Shown here: one piece after another, positions 9,361 through 17,502 of the stretch
How the letters are laid out: each line of letters opens with the position of its first letter
How positions within the stretch are numbered: position 1 is the stretch's first letter
Assembly: GCA_046318415.1 (NCBI GenBank)
Contig: JBKCUK010000013.1
Span: 1-48,703, forward strand
Direction: 5' to 3'
DNA length: 48,703 bases
Origin: JBKCUK01 sp046318415
GTDB lineage: Bacteria; Pseudomonadota; Alphaproteobacteria; Caedimonadales; Caedimonadaceae
Notes under the pieces: generated by a model
Databases searched by the model: none
What the model saw: only the letters and a program-made list of their open reading frames with translations
Told to the model about the DNA's origin: nothing
Made by a program: the position numbers and the translations under genes

Positions 9361-11187
9361 ATGAAATTTCTTGGTTTTTTTAGTGTTTTGCTGGTGTTTC
9401 AGTTTTCCGTGGCATGTGATCATGGAAACTTGTCTGATGACCCGTCTGCCTCCTCTTCGAAGATCAGAAGCCCAGCCTTGGGATCTGAAATTCCCGCTCA
9501 CATGATGACTAAACCAGAGTGCGAGGATTGGCGCTCCCTAAAAGTGATGCTTGAGAAAGGCCTGCTTATCGAGACTGAAATTCGTCAGTTGCGTTCAGGA
9601 ACAGCCTATATGGGATTTGGGCTGCCTGACGTGGAAGGAAAGTTATCTGATTTCCGGGATACATTTGAACAGATATTCAAAAGCGGAAGTCTTTTGAAGA
9701 AGAGTATTGCAAACATTCGTGCCGTTAAAAACCTGATTGGGCCGTACCACTGGCTGGTCGCCGCTGCCTCGCGTTCTTATGATAACCTAACCAAACCCGA
9801 GGACCGAGAGACCGCTGGGCTTGACTGTAGTTATATGTTTTTAGATGAACTTGCTCAAAACAAGAAAAACCTTGAAAAGGACGTTCTTACCCTTCAAAAA
9901 ATCACAAATATGATTCGGTTGAATATGATCAACCTGGGTCTTGTTCGAGAGTTGGATCACGAGCATATATTACAGGTTGAAGATTTTTTTGTGGCGAAAG
10001 ACCAGCCGGAAGATGGCAAATCCATCGGATTCATTCGTGATGTAAATGGCTATTTGCCCTTTGTATTTTCAGCTAAAAGTACCTACAGCATTTGTCCCAT
10101 TTTATGGGGTGAGGTGCCCCTTAGCCCCCAGCGAGGATTTATTTATCATCGGTCAACCCTTGTAAAGGAGGATGGGCTGTGCCTCGTGATTCAACTTGGT
10201 CGCCTGATGTCTGCGGCATTTTGTACCGGGGCGTCTGCGGTTAATCCTTATTCGTGCCAGTATTTCTGTGCTGATTATGATCTTTATGGAGACCCAGCGG
10301 GCCTGATGCGTGGAGCGATTCGGAAGGGATTGGGTATTATTTTAGACGAATCTGAGACGACCACATTTGTGGCGTTGCCAAGGGACGCTGCAGGATGGCG
10401 CCAAGTCGAGCAGGAGTTTCTTGATGATATTCTCAAGCTGTGTAACGACGAGGAGCATCCGGACCATGCATGGTCTTTGGCCTTCAAAGAAGATCTGGAA
10501 GGTTACCTTGAGGGATCAATTGATGGGGCCCTTTCCTATCTGCAAGCCTTAGCCCTTCTTGAGGATAGACCTAGTGGTTCTGGTGTGCAGAGAGTTAGTC
10601 GTAATGAGGGTGAAAAAGAAGAAGCTGAGGGCGGTGTCCACGAGATCACTACCGAGGCAACCTCACTCCATCACGGTGTGGGGACAGCAGACAATCTCCC
10701 AAGCCAAAATGCTTTCGGGCAAAGGTCTGTTCAATCACAAAAAAGAACACAAAAAGTGGTGCCCAAAAAACAAAAATACCTCAATAAATCTGAGAAAAAA
10801 TATGAAAAAGGGTCAAAACCTTCACGTCGAAAGGGCGTAAGGCAAAGTAAGAAAAAGCATAAAGCTCCCCAAGATATGGCGGCTGAAAGTGTGACTCAAG
10901 CTGACCTGCACGGCGAGGGACGTAAGATCTTTGAAACATTCAAAACCAATAAGCCGATGAAGTTCAGGGCCATTGTCTCGCTCATGAAAGAGGTGGCTAA
11001 GCGTTTGCCGCAGGGAAGTATCCTGCATTTCAATCGCAGGGGTAGTCATATCAATGTTCATGCCGATGAGGGCGCTGGGTTTACTTTTGTGCAACCCCAC
11101 GGCGGGTATGCTAACGGTGTAAAACCCTTCATCGTCAATGAATTGCTGCAAAAAATGATTCAAACCCTTATGCCAAAAAAACAATAG
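9361..11187 (+). CDS. Exported protein with C-terminal HicA-like domain, copy A
   Basis: 608 residues from ATG 9361, which has GGGA nine bases upstream; the frame is open from GTG 9346. The N-terminus is a signal peptide ending FSVAC (a weak lipobox, so lipid anchoring is uncertain). Residues about 45-400 form a helical domain of unknown family that is shared with the gene at 11855. Residues about 455-525 are a basic, disordered linker (KKQKYLNKSEKK, SRRKGVRQSKKKHK) resembling bipartite nuclear localisation signals. The last 90 residues match the HicA toxin fold: MKFRAIVSLM, then RRGSH with the HicA-type catalytic His, then PHG and a final helix. HicA proteins are small mRNA interferases paired with HicB; here the fold ends a large exported protein and no HicB is near. 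The role is inferred, not shown. Confidence 0.85.
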   Translation: MKFLGFFSVLLVFQFSVACDHGNLSDDPSASSSKIRSPALGSEIPAHMMTKPECEDWRSLKVMLEKGLLIETEIRQLRSGTAYMGFGLPDVEGKLSDFRDTFEQIFKSGSLLKKSIANIRAVKNLIGPYHWLVAAASRSYDNLTKPEDRETAGLDCSYMFLDELAQNKKNLEKDVLTLQKITNMIRLNMINLGLVRELDHEHILQVEDFFVAKDQPEDGKSIGFIRDVNGYLPFVFSAKSTYSICPILWGEVPLSPQRGFIYHRSTLVKEDGLCLVIQLGRLMSAAFCTGASAVNPYSCQYFCADYDLYGDPAGLMRGAIRKGLGIILDESETTTFVALPRDAAGWRQVEQEFLDDILKLCNDEEHPDHAWSLAFKEDLEGYLEGSIDGALSYLQALALLEDRPSGSGVQRVSRNEGEKEEAEGGVHEITTEATSLHHGVGTADNLPSQNAFGQRSVQSQKRTQKVVPKKQKYLNKSEKKYEKGSKPSRRKGVRQSKKKHKAPQDMAAESVTQADLHGEGRKIFETFKTNKPMKFRAIVSLMKEVAKRLPQGSILHFNRRGSHINVHADEGAGFTFVQPHGGYANGVKPFIVNELLQKMIQTLMPKKQ

Positions 11188-11295
11188 AATTTTCCATTTA
11201 TGTACAAGGAGCTTGGCTTAGAAACGTGGGGACATACTTTGCGCAGGCACTTTTCCTTGGTAGCATGGTGGGAAGAGATAGAAGGAGGTGTCACG

Positions 11296-11715
11296 ATGCG
11301 TTGGGTTGTGGTTTTATTCCTTATCTGCCACCTTCAGGGGGCTGCGCATGCCACCGAGTACACCTGGTTTTTTGAGAATCCCGATGCCCAATCCGAACCC
11401 AAGCGCCAATGCATTCTGGGAAGAGTGCTGCAAGGCGTGGGGGCTGCAACCGTGGTGGGCGAAGCCCTCCATCATTACAGCAAACCTCTCGCGCCGCAAA
11501 AATCTGATCCAGCCTTTGTGAATCAAACACCCCAGGAATGGCAAGGGGCCCTTCGTTCTTATCGACATGATTTATCCCTGAATCGCACCTTGTGCTATCG
11601 CCGTTCATTCTTAGCGGTGGTTGGATTTTATGCCCTAAAGATGGCCTACGATGTGAAGACCTGCATGGAAAAAGAAGATGCATTGTTTCGTTTGACGATG
11701 AAAAAAACAAAGTAG
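11296..11715 (+). CDS. Small exported protein between the two HicA-like genes
   Basis: 139 residues from the ATG at 11296, chosen because AGGAGG lies seven bases upstream; the open frame extends to 11200 without such a site. Residues 1-19 form a signal peptide ending at GAAHA. The mature part is basic, has three cysteines (KRQCILG, RTLCYRR, VKTCMEK) and two moderately hydrophobic stretches (around LQGVGAATVVGEAL and FLAVVGFYALKMAY), so it may be periplasmic or membrane-associated. No family is recognised. Its position between two paralogous exported HicA-like proteins, 108 bases after one and 139 before the other, makes a partner, chaperone or immunity role worth testing; nothing in the sequence proves it. 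Confidence 0.75.
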   Translation: MRWVVVLFLICHLQGAAHATEYTWFFENPDAQSEPKRQCILGRVLQGVGAATVVGEALHHYSKPLAPQKSDPAFVNQTPQEWQGALRSYRHDLSLNRTLCYRRSFLAVVGFYALKMAYDVKTCMEKEDALFRLTMKKTK

Positions 11716-11854
11716 ATATTCTCCTTTTGCCTCATTCTGATGTGCCTTTATTTTGCTAGATCAATTCAATCTAAAATCATCATTTTTTTCTTGAGTTAAA
11801 ATTTTCATTATGTCACTTTTTTAGGGAATTGTTGAGAGTTCTGAGGTTTTCACT

Positions 11855-13657
11855 GTGTTTAAGTCTGTACTTTCTTTGCTTGCTGCTTTTATTTTGAGTC
11901 AGGCTTCGGCCTCTGCATCCTCGACCCTTGAGGAGTTTTGTGAAACACTGCAACAAAGACAAGATGGGCACTGCAATCTTGCACAAGAATATCCCCTTTA
12001 TAGGCCTCAGCCTTTCAGGTCAGATGACCCGGCATGGCTTGAGATTGAGCGTTGTCTGATTGATCATTCTCATATTGCCGCGAACATTTATGGCGAGAAT
12101 ATTGAAGCGTCCCGAGCGCTCGATGTGCTCTCTCGATTCAAAGACGAATTTTGCGGCCTTTTAGGTTCGGGAAAGGTCCTGAAATATTCCAAGAATAATG
12201 CGCAAAGTTTGGGCAAACTTCTAAACAATTATTATAAATTCTTGGTGATTACCACCTCTGCCCATGGCTTGGTCCTCAAAAAAATAGGTGGTGCATTCAA
12301 TAATCCAGCTCATGCCGTGTCACATCAAGTCTTGGCATCTATTTTAACTTCCCGCACGTATGAGGTCTTGGCAGAGCAGAACATGTGTCATTTTGCCAAT
12401 GCTTTATCAAGAATCGCAACAACCATTCATGCGAATCTAAAGGCGCAAAAAATGTTGCCCCCAGGTAATCCGTCTACGCTGCTTGCAGTACAAAAAGGCG
12501 GTATTGGATTTACCCATGATGATCATGGAATAGTGTCCTTTTTTGCCTCGCCAAGCCAATCGGGATACTATGCAGCGCATCTTTCGTATGCCAGGACAAC
12601 GCCCCAACCAGCTTTTGTCTATCACAACCTTGATCTTGTGCAAGAGCCGGGCCTGATCGTGACCCACGAGCCGAATGGTATGATTAAACTATTAGGCTAT
12701 CATGGCACCGAGGCTGAGCATCCCTTTACTTGCACCCGGCTGTCTCTTCGGGTGATGACAAATCCAGTTACGCCACTGCTTCGGGTGCTGACAAATATTT
12801 TTGGTGATGATCTTGCGCGCAGCGAGAGTATTTGCTTCATGCCGCTGCCAAGGACACAAAAGGAATGGCAATTCCTGGAGTGGTGTTTGGTGGAAGATTG
12901 GCAACGCATGGCTTCCCAAGATCAAGAAGAGAATCAACAGTATGCGCGCAAGATGTTGCAGATGGTGCAAGATCTTCACCAGGTTCCGGTCGATGATCTC
13001 ATGGAAAAGCTTCACTTGAGTGTTGAAGGGTCATCCCTTGTCTCTGAAATGGGTCTTTTGCAGGATTTAACCCAAGCAGTACCTCTGGAAAGCGCGTCAC
13101 GTACCGTGCTGGCCGCCGAGGAGAGTGGCGAGAAAGAAGCGGAGAGGCCAGAAGTGATAGAATCCTCCCCACCGATTGAGTGTGAAAAAGTACGCGATGT
13201 GTCCAAAACAGCTCCTCCAACGGCGCCTGTTGTCCAGCAAAAGATTGGTCAATCGAAGCCTGCGAAGCGTCGAGGTAAAGCGTTGCCCGTGCGGGTGCGC
13301 GGAAAAGTTAGGACAGGTTTGGCGGAGGGGAAATCAAATCACGTCACCCCAGTCAAAGCTGCTGCGTCTGAAGCGGATCCCCAGGTCCTTTTTGAGGCAT
13401 TTAAAGTGAATGGTCGCATGAAGTACGACAAAGTTTTGCAATTGCTGCATCAGGTGGCTAAGAACCTTCCTGAAGGTAGTCTGCGAACCATGACCCAGCG
13501 TGGAAGCCATAGCGCTGTTCATGGTGCGCATGGTGGGGTGACGCTTGTGCGCCCCCATGGTCGCCGTGACCCGGATCTGAAACCCCATGTGATCAATGGT
13601 CTGTTGCGGCAAATGCTTAGCTTGGGGGCTGAAGAAAAGACCTATGCTGAAAACTAG
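11855..13657 (+). CDS. Exported protein with C-terminal HicA-like domain, copy B
   Basis: 600 residues starting at GTG 11855 with GAGG eight bases upstream. Residues 1-21 form a signal peptide (MFKSVLSLLAAF, cleavage near ASASA). It is a full-length paralog of the protein at 9361: compare FKDEFCGLLGSGKVLKYS with FRDTFEQIFKSGSLLKKS, and PLPRTQKEW with ALPRDAAGW. A basic linker (KPAKRRGKALPVRVRGKVR) precedes the C-terminal HicA-like domain, which has MKYDKVLQLL, QRGSH with the conserved His, RPHG, and a closing helix VINGLLRQML. The pair probably arose by duplication followed by strong divergence. Substrate, delivery route and activity are unknown. The preceding 139 bases are AT-rich and may hold its own promoter. 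Confidence 0.85.
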   Translation: MFKSVLSLLAAFILSQASASASSTLEEFCETLQQRQDGHCNLAQEYPLYRPQPFRSDDPAWLEIERCLIDHSHIAANIYGENIEASRALDVLSRFKDEFCGLLGSGKVLKYSKNNAQSLGKLLNNYYKFLVITTSAHGLVLKKIGGAFNNPAHAVSHQVLASILTSRTYEVLAEQNMCHFANALSRIATTIHANLKAQKMLPPGNPSTLLAVQKGGIGFTHDDHGIVSFFASPSQSGYYAAHLSYARTTPQPAFVYHNLDLVQEPGLIVTHEPNGMIKLLGYHGTEAEHPFTCTRLSLRVMTNPVTPLLRVLTNIFGDDLARSESICFMPLPRTQKEWQFLEWCLVEDWQRMASQDQEENQQYARKMLQMVQDLHQVPVDDLMEKLHLSVEGSSLVSEMGLLQDLTQAVPLESASRTVLAAEESGEKEAERPEVIESSPPIECEKVRDVSKTAPPTAPVVQQKIGQSKPAKRRGKALPVRVRGKVRTGLAEGKSNHVTPVKAAASEADPQVLFEAFKVNGRMKYDKVLQLLHQVAKNLPEGSLRTMTQRGSHSAVHGAHGGVTLVRPHGRRDPDLKPHVINGLLRQMLSLGAEEKTYAEN

Positions 13658-13704
13658 CGCATGCTGCTGCAGCATTGTCCCGGATAGGAACGTGAGTATT
13701 GTTG

Positions 13705-13741
13705 CGAAAAGGCTCCCAGCGCCTATCTCACCGCTGGGAGC
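13705..13741 (-). terminator. Rho-independent terminator of the 13754 gene
   Basis: A 10-bp perfect stem, GCTCCCAGCG (13712-13721) and CGCTGGGAGC (13732-13741), with a 10-base loop. Read on the minus strand it is followed by CTTTTCGC, so it suits the minus-strand gene; no T-run follows on the plus strand. Confidence 0.7.
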
Positions 13742-13753
13742 ATCGCACATCTA

Positions 13754-14065
13754 CTAAAAGGCGCGCTTGGTGCCCTGCGCTCCTGGCTGGTAGAGGTCAG
13801 GATCGAGAGGTTTAAGCTGATTCTGATGGGTTTTTAGGAATTCTTCCCAGTCTTTCTGGCATTGGTTGTGGTTTTTTAAAAGACGTAGTGACTGGATCTT
13901 GGTGTTGAGATCGCTTAGCTTTCGCCGCAATTCTCCGGGCAAGTTCTTAATGTTTAATTTTGCAATGCTCTCGACGGCCTGATCGCATCCTGGTTTGGCG
14001 GGGGGTGCCGCATGACAAACGCTGAGAGCAGCCCAAAGCCAAGCGTAGAATGAGAGTTTTTTCAT
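13754..14065 (-). CDS. Small exported protein
   Basis: 103 residues. The ATG at 14065 has GGAAG about five bases upstream. Residues 1-19 form a signal peptide (MKKLSFYAWLWAAL, cleavage after CHA). The mature part has two cysteines (PGCDQAV, HNQCQKDW), a helical region with KLSDLNTKIQSLRLL, and a Pro-rich tail ending GTKRAF. It is probably periplasmic with a possible disulfide. I do not recognise the family. It is convergent with the HicA-like gene at 11855 and shares the terminator region with it. Confidence 0.8.
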   Translation of the reverse strand: MKKLSFYAWLWAALSVCHAAPPAKPGCDQAVESIAKLNIKNLPGELRRKLSDLNTKIQSLRLLKNHNQCQKDWEEFLKTHQNQLKPLDPDLYQPGAQGTKRAF

Positions 14066-14486
14066 TATTCTTCCCTTTTTCTCTCTGAATACATTAATGG
14101 TGAGCCATGGTGGGGCTCGAGGTCAAGGGTGTTGCTTTAATGCGTATGGGAGTATTGGTTTTTTGTTCTGGAGATATTTAATACACTCGTGATCCCATAA
14201 TAAATGTTTTTGCAACTTAAGTATTTATTGATTTTATTTCGATTATTGAATTCATTTTTTTGTGTGTTTAAAAATAAATTGAAATCCCTCACATAAAACC
14301 CAATATGACAATCATAGTATGGAAAGGGTGGTCAAAATTAAACTTCTTTCCCGGTAAACGTTCCTATATTAAGGAATGTGCAGGGAGAATAAGTCAAAAA
14401 AAGAGTTTTTTATTGGGTTCTTGACATGCTAAAAACAGGATGTTTGTTGAATCTTATATTTGAAAGTTAAAGTAATAGGAAAAGAA
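14066..14486. other. AT-rich intergenic region, no gene seen
   Basis: 421 bases between divergent exported-protein genes, markedly richer in A and T than the flanking coding sequence. A perfect TTGACA sits at 14421-14426, but no good -10 box lies 16-18 bases beyond, so I do not call a promoter. No open frame with a ribosome binding site was seen. The lipase gene promoter must be somewhere here. Confidence 0.5.
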
Positions 14487-16490
14487 ATGAGTCGCGTCAC
14501 TAAAAGTTTATTAGGCAGCGTTGCGTTGACAACACTGTCACTCAACGCTGCATTCGCTGTTGAATCTGAAAGTTTTAATCAGATCGTGGAAGGCGTCGTG
14601 CAAGCCACCACGGGCAAGGCGTTTGATATCGCCATTGATGGTGAACCCACTGAGGTTGGCCGCATCCAAGGATTTACAAAAATAGGTAAGGGTCTTGCGG
14701 ATACACTGACTCCCTTTGATTTTGGTGTGGATGAAGTTGCACCTCAACAGAAAGCTCAAAAAACGAATCTTTCCCGCTCCATTGATGATTCGTCTTCTGA
14801 GGGTGAGCCATTGCATAAAAAGTCCCTTAAGGCTGCTTCAAATGCTGTTGCGGCAAAACCCTTAATTTCGCAGGACGCCCAGGGGGTTCCCTCCCTTGAT
14901 GCGGAAGAGCTTGAGACCTACCAAGATGGTCGCATCTTGCTAGAGACCGAGTATGATCTTGCTAATCTGCAAAGTAAACGCGATGAATTCGATAAAAAAG
15001 TAGCCATTTACAATGAGATCAGTGCTGAGCTTGAGAGACTACAAAACGGGCAGTTGAACCTGGAGCAATCGCTGTTTTTTGATGATGCCGCCGCCTTTCA
15101 CACGGGTGATGTGAACGGCTATGAGCTTGAAGCCCTGAAAAGCTATCAAGCTAAAGTGCGCCTTGAGATGGATGAGTTGGAAAAGCGCATGCAATACTAT
15201 GCGCGCAATCCTGATATGAATCTAAAATTTCTCCAGAAGAAGGGCTGCATCCTTCGCGCCTTTGAAGGGGCCACGGGCCGTAAGGCAAAGGTTGGCCATG
15301 GTGGATCGTTTAAGCAAGACGATCGTGGTTTTGTTTATTATGATCCAACCACTCACCGGATGAACATCCTTGTGCATGGATCCCGCAATGCCGATGATTG
15401 GGATGCGAACTTTGACGGTGAATTGGTGCCGCTAACCAATTATGGCTATTCTTTCGAGGAAGTTGGTCATGCCATGGTTCATCGTGGTTTTGCGAATATT
15501 GCCTTCGCGACCATGGAGGATCTTGAAAAGCAAATCATGACAATCCTCAGCATGACCGACAATCCGAATAAGATTCTTGGCAGCTTAGTGATCAATACCT
15601 TTGGTCACAGTCAGTCTGGGCCGGTGGCACAGATGATGGCGTTTTTCTTGGCGACGAAATTTGCTAAGAAGCTTTATGGTGCCGATTACGACAATACGAC
15701 CTTTAACCATGTGCGTTCGATTGCCTTTTCCGCAGCTAGGCCCGGAAATGCGGCCTTTGCGGATTTGTTCAACCGTGTTGTTGGTAATCAAAATGCCATT
15801 CGCGTGAATGTGCACGGTGATCCTGTGCCCCTGACGGGTCCGTCCGAAGGTTTTGCCGCGGTGTTGAAGCCCGTTGCGCAGGCTGCAGAATTGTGGGCGA
15901 CTTACCTGCCAGTCTTGACGCCGAAGGTGATGCAGGAAAAGCTCTTTGAAGAGGGAGTCCCCTTGTCGGAGCGCATCGACGCCATGAAGGGTGCAAAAGG
16001 CGTTGGAACACTTGCCTTGGATCCTGCCGGCGATGCTTTGGTGCGCAACTTGGCGCGAAAAGAGGTTGCGCAGGCAGCCCTGCGGGCAGCAGGTCAGGAT
16101 TTGGTTTCTGGTTTTGCAGAGCTGGATCCCCGTGAAGTTGCGCGCAACGCTTCTGAAGCTTGGAATGAAGGGCGTCGCGGGGGTGGCAACGTTGTCTTGG
16201 CAACAGCAAAAGCTGCCCAAAGTATCGCAAAATCAGCGGTCCAACCTATCTTAGGTCTAGCTGCGGGTGTGGTTGATCTGGTAAAGGGCATTGCAGCCCC
16301 GATCCATTATGGTTCGGTGGAAAGCAGTGCCAATGGGGCTTACGATCCTAAGAACGTGAGTGATGATCCTAATGCCTTGTTGAAGAACGGCTTCGTCCAT
16401 GAGCAAGCAAAAGCGAAGGCTGCCAAAGCGGCTGAGGAAAAGGCTCAAGCTAGCTACTGGTCAACCGTTAAGGGTTGGTTTGGCTACTAA
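14487..16490 (+). CDS. Exported class 3 (alpha/beta-hydrolase) lipase-like protein
   Basis: 667 residues from the ATG at 14487, chosen for AGGA six bases upstream; the open frame begins at 14460. Residues 1-24 form a signal peptide (cleavage near NAAFA). Residues about 75-250 are helical and coiled-coil-like. Residues about 265-480 match Lipase_3: NILVHGSRNADDW (oxyanion region), HRGF, the nucleophile elbow GHSQSG with Ser375, FSAARPGN, and HGDPVP with the catalytic Asp445. The elbow has Ser where GxSxG expects the last Gly, followed directly by Gly. The C-terminal 180 residues are Ala-rich and helical, ending YWSTVKGWFGY. Such enzymes cleave acylglycerols or phospholipids; secreted lipases are common in intracellular bacteria. 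A strong terminator follows at 16519. Confidence 0.85.
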   Translation: MSRVTKSLLGSVALTTLSLNAAFAVESESFNQIVEGVVQATTGKAFDIAIDGEPTEVGRIQGFTKIGKGLADTLTPFDFGVDEVAPQQKAQKTNLSRSIDDSSSEGEPLHKKSLKAASNAVAAKPLISQDAQGVPSLDAEELETYQDGRILLETEYDLANLQSKRDEFDKKVAIYNEISAELERLQNGQLNLEQSLFFDDAAAFHTGDVNGYELEALKSYQAKVRLEMDELEKRMQYYARNPDMNLKFLQKKGCILRAFEGATGRKAKVGHGGSFKQDDRGFVYYDPTTHRMNILVHGSRNADDWDANFDGELVPLTNYGYSFEEVGHAMVHRGFANIAFATMEDLEKQIMTILSMTDNPNKILGSLVINTFGHSQSGPVAQMMAFFLATKFAKKLYGADYDNTTFNHVRSIAFSAARPGNAAFADLFNRVVGNQNAIRVNVHGDPVPLTGPSEGFAAVLKPVAQAAELWATYLPVLTPKVMQEKLFEEGVPLSERIDAMKGAKGVGTLALDPAGDALVRNLARKEVAQAALRAAGQDLVSGFAELDPREVARNASEAWNEGRRGGGNVVLATAKAAQSIAKSAVQPILGLAAGVVDLVKGIAAPIHYGSVESSANGAYDPKNVSDDPNALLKNGFVHEQAKAKAAKAAEEKAQASYWSTVKGWFGY

Positions 16491-16518
16491 TTGTGGTTCT
16501 GCCAGATAAATCCAGTAA

Positions 16519-16545
16519 GGCCCGCAGATGCGGGCCTTTTTATTT
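16519..16545 (+). terminator. Rho-independent terminator of the lipase-like gene
   Basis: Perfect 8-bp stem GGCCCGCA / TGCGGGCC with a two-base minimal loop, followed by TTTTTATTT. It lies between the lipase-like gene and the convergent HAD-type gene. Confidence 0.9.
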
Positions 16546-16561
16546 CGCTCTTGGCGCTTCG

Positions 16562-17422
16562 TTACCAACGAAAGGCCGAGAGAAACGCGTCCGGAATCCG
16601 GGATGATTTGTAGATTTTTTCAATGATGGTGTGCTGACTGACGTCATTTAAGTCGCTTGTCTCGTCGAGCCTATGGAGTAAGCAAGGTGTTGGTACGAGC
16701 GTGGTGCGAAGATCCAGGGCGTGGCAGGTCTCGAGGGTTTCCAGACGTGATCCTGTCACGACCATGACCTGCTGAGGTGTGTCAGGACTTAAAAATTTTA
16801 GGGCGCTTTGCAAGATGCGAGGATAGGGCAGCCCATGGAAAAAACAAGCGCCACCAAGGCTGGTATATGTGGCGGCCACGGATCCTGCCGTGGGATAGAT
16901 GCGGTTTTTCTCGCAGTGCACTTCGTTGGGGTTGGCGGCAACCAGGGGTAAGCCAAGGTGCAAAGCCTCATACAGCCACTCTTTTGAGTAGGCGCCTTCT
17001 TTAATGTTTTCAAGGGTCAGAATAAAATCAGCCTCTTCAAGGTTATGGACAGGCCTTAAGTCAAGGTCATCGATGAAGTGTCTATCAAGGGTATCACCGA
17101 CCATATAAACCGCATGTCCCAACTGGGCGTGCCAGGGATCCTTGCGCCGGAAAAGGTGTTGATAAGCTTCCTCTCCCGAGGTGATGGCCAATTGATAGTC
17201 GCCCGCAGAAACACCAAGGCGTTGAAGCTGGCGGACAAAGTCATGGGTGCGGCAGGCGCGGTTGCTGATTAAAGTGACACGTTTGCCGGCAGTGGCCAGA
17301 TGCTCGAGGCACAGAAGAGCCTCTGGCGAGATTTCCTGATCCTTTTGAATAATGCCATCAACTTCTATGATGAAGCTGTGAAAGTCTTTCGCAATTGTCT
17401 GAAAATGATCTGTGATCTGCAT
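16562..17422 (-). CDS. HAD-superfamily IIA protein with degenerate active site
   Basis: 286 residues resembling the TIGR01459-type class IIA HAD hydrolases of alphaproteobacteria: motif I region FIIEVDGII, motif II LISNRA, the cap with SGEEAYQHLF, and NPNEV. HAD phosphatases use the first Asp of DxD in motif I as nucleophile; here it is Glu20 (EVD). Motif IV, normally GDSLxTD, reads TGSRLETLE and so lacks the Mg-binding Asp. Both changes suggest a non-catalytic or altered enzyme. It is cytoplasmic, with no signal peptide. It is convergent with the lipase gene and divergent from the permease gene at 17503. Family assignment is good; the inactivity is inference from the missing residues. Confidence 0.8.
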   Translation of the reverse strand: MQITDHFQTIAKDFHSFIIEVDGIIQKDQEISPEALLCLEHLATAGKRVTLISNRACRTHDFVRQLQRLGVSAGDYQLAITSGEEAYQHLFRRKDPWHAQLGHAVYMVGDTLDRHFIDDLDLRPVHNLEEADFILTLENIKEGAYSKEWLYEALHLGLPLVAANPNEVHCEKNRIYPTAGSVAATYTSLGGACFFHGLPYPRILQSALKFLSPDTPQQVMVVTGSRLETLETCHALDLRTTLVPTPCLLHRLDETSDLNDVSQHTIIEKIYKSSRIPDAFLSAFRW

Positions 17423-17502
17423 CTGTTTTTAGGCTTCAAAGCTTATATCTTGTAATTTAACTGCTGTTTGTTAAAGTTATATTAAAACATAAGGTAATAA
17501 AA

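Noticed and set aside
14421..14460. Perfect TTGACA before the lipase gene as promoter
   Set aside because: No acceptable -10 box at 16-18 bases; TATATT is about 28 bases away.
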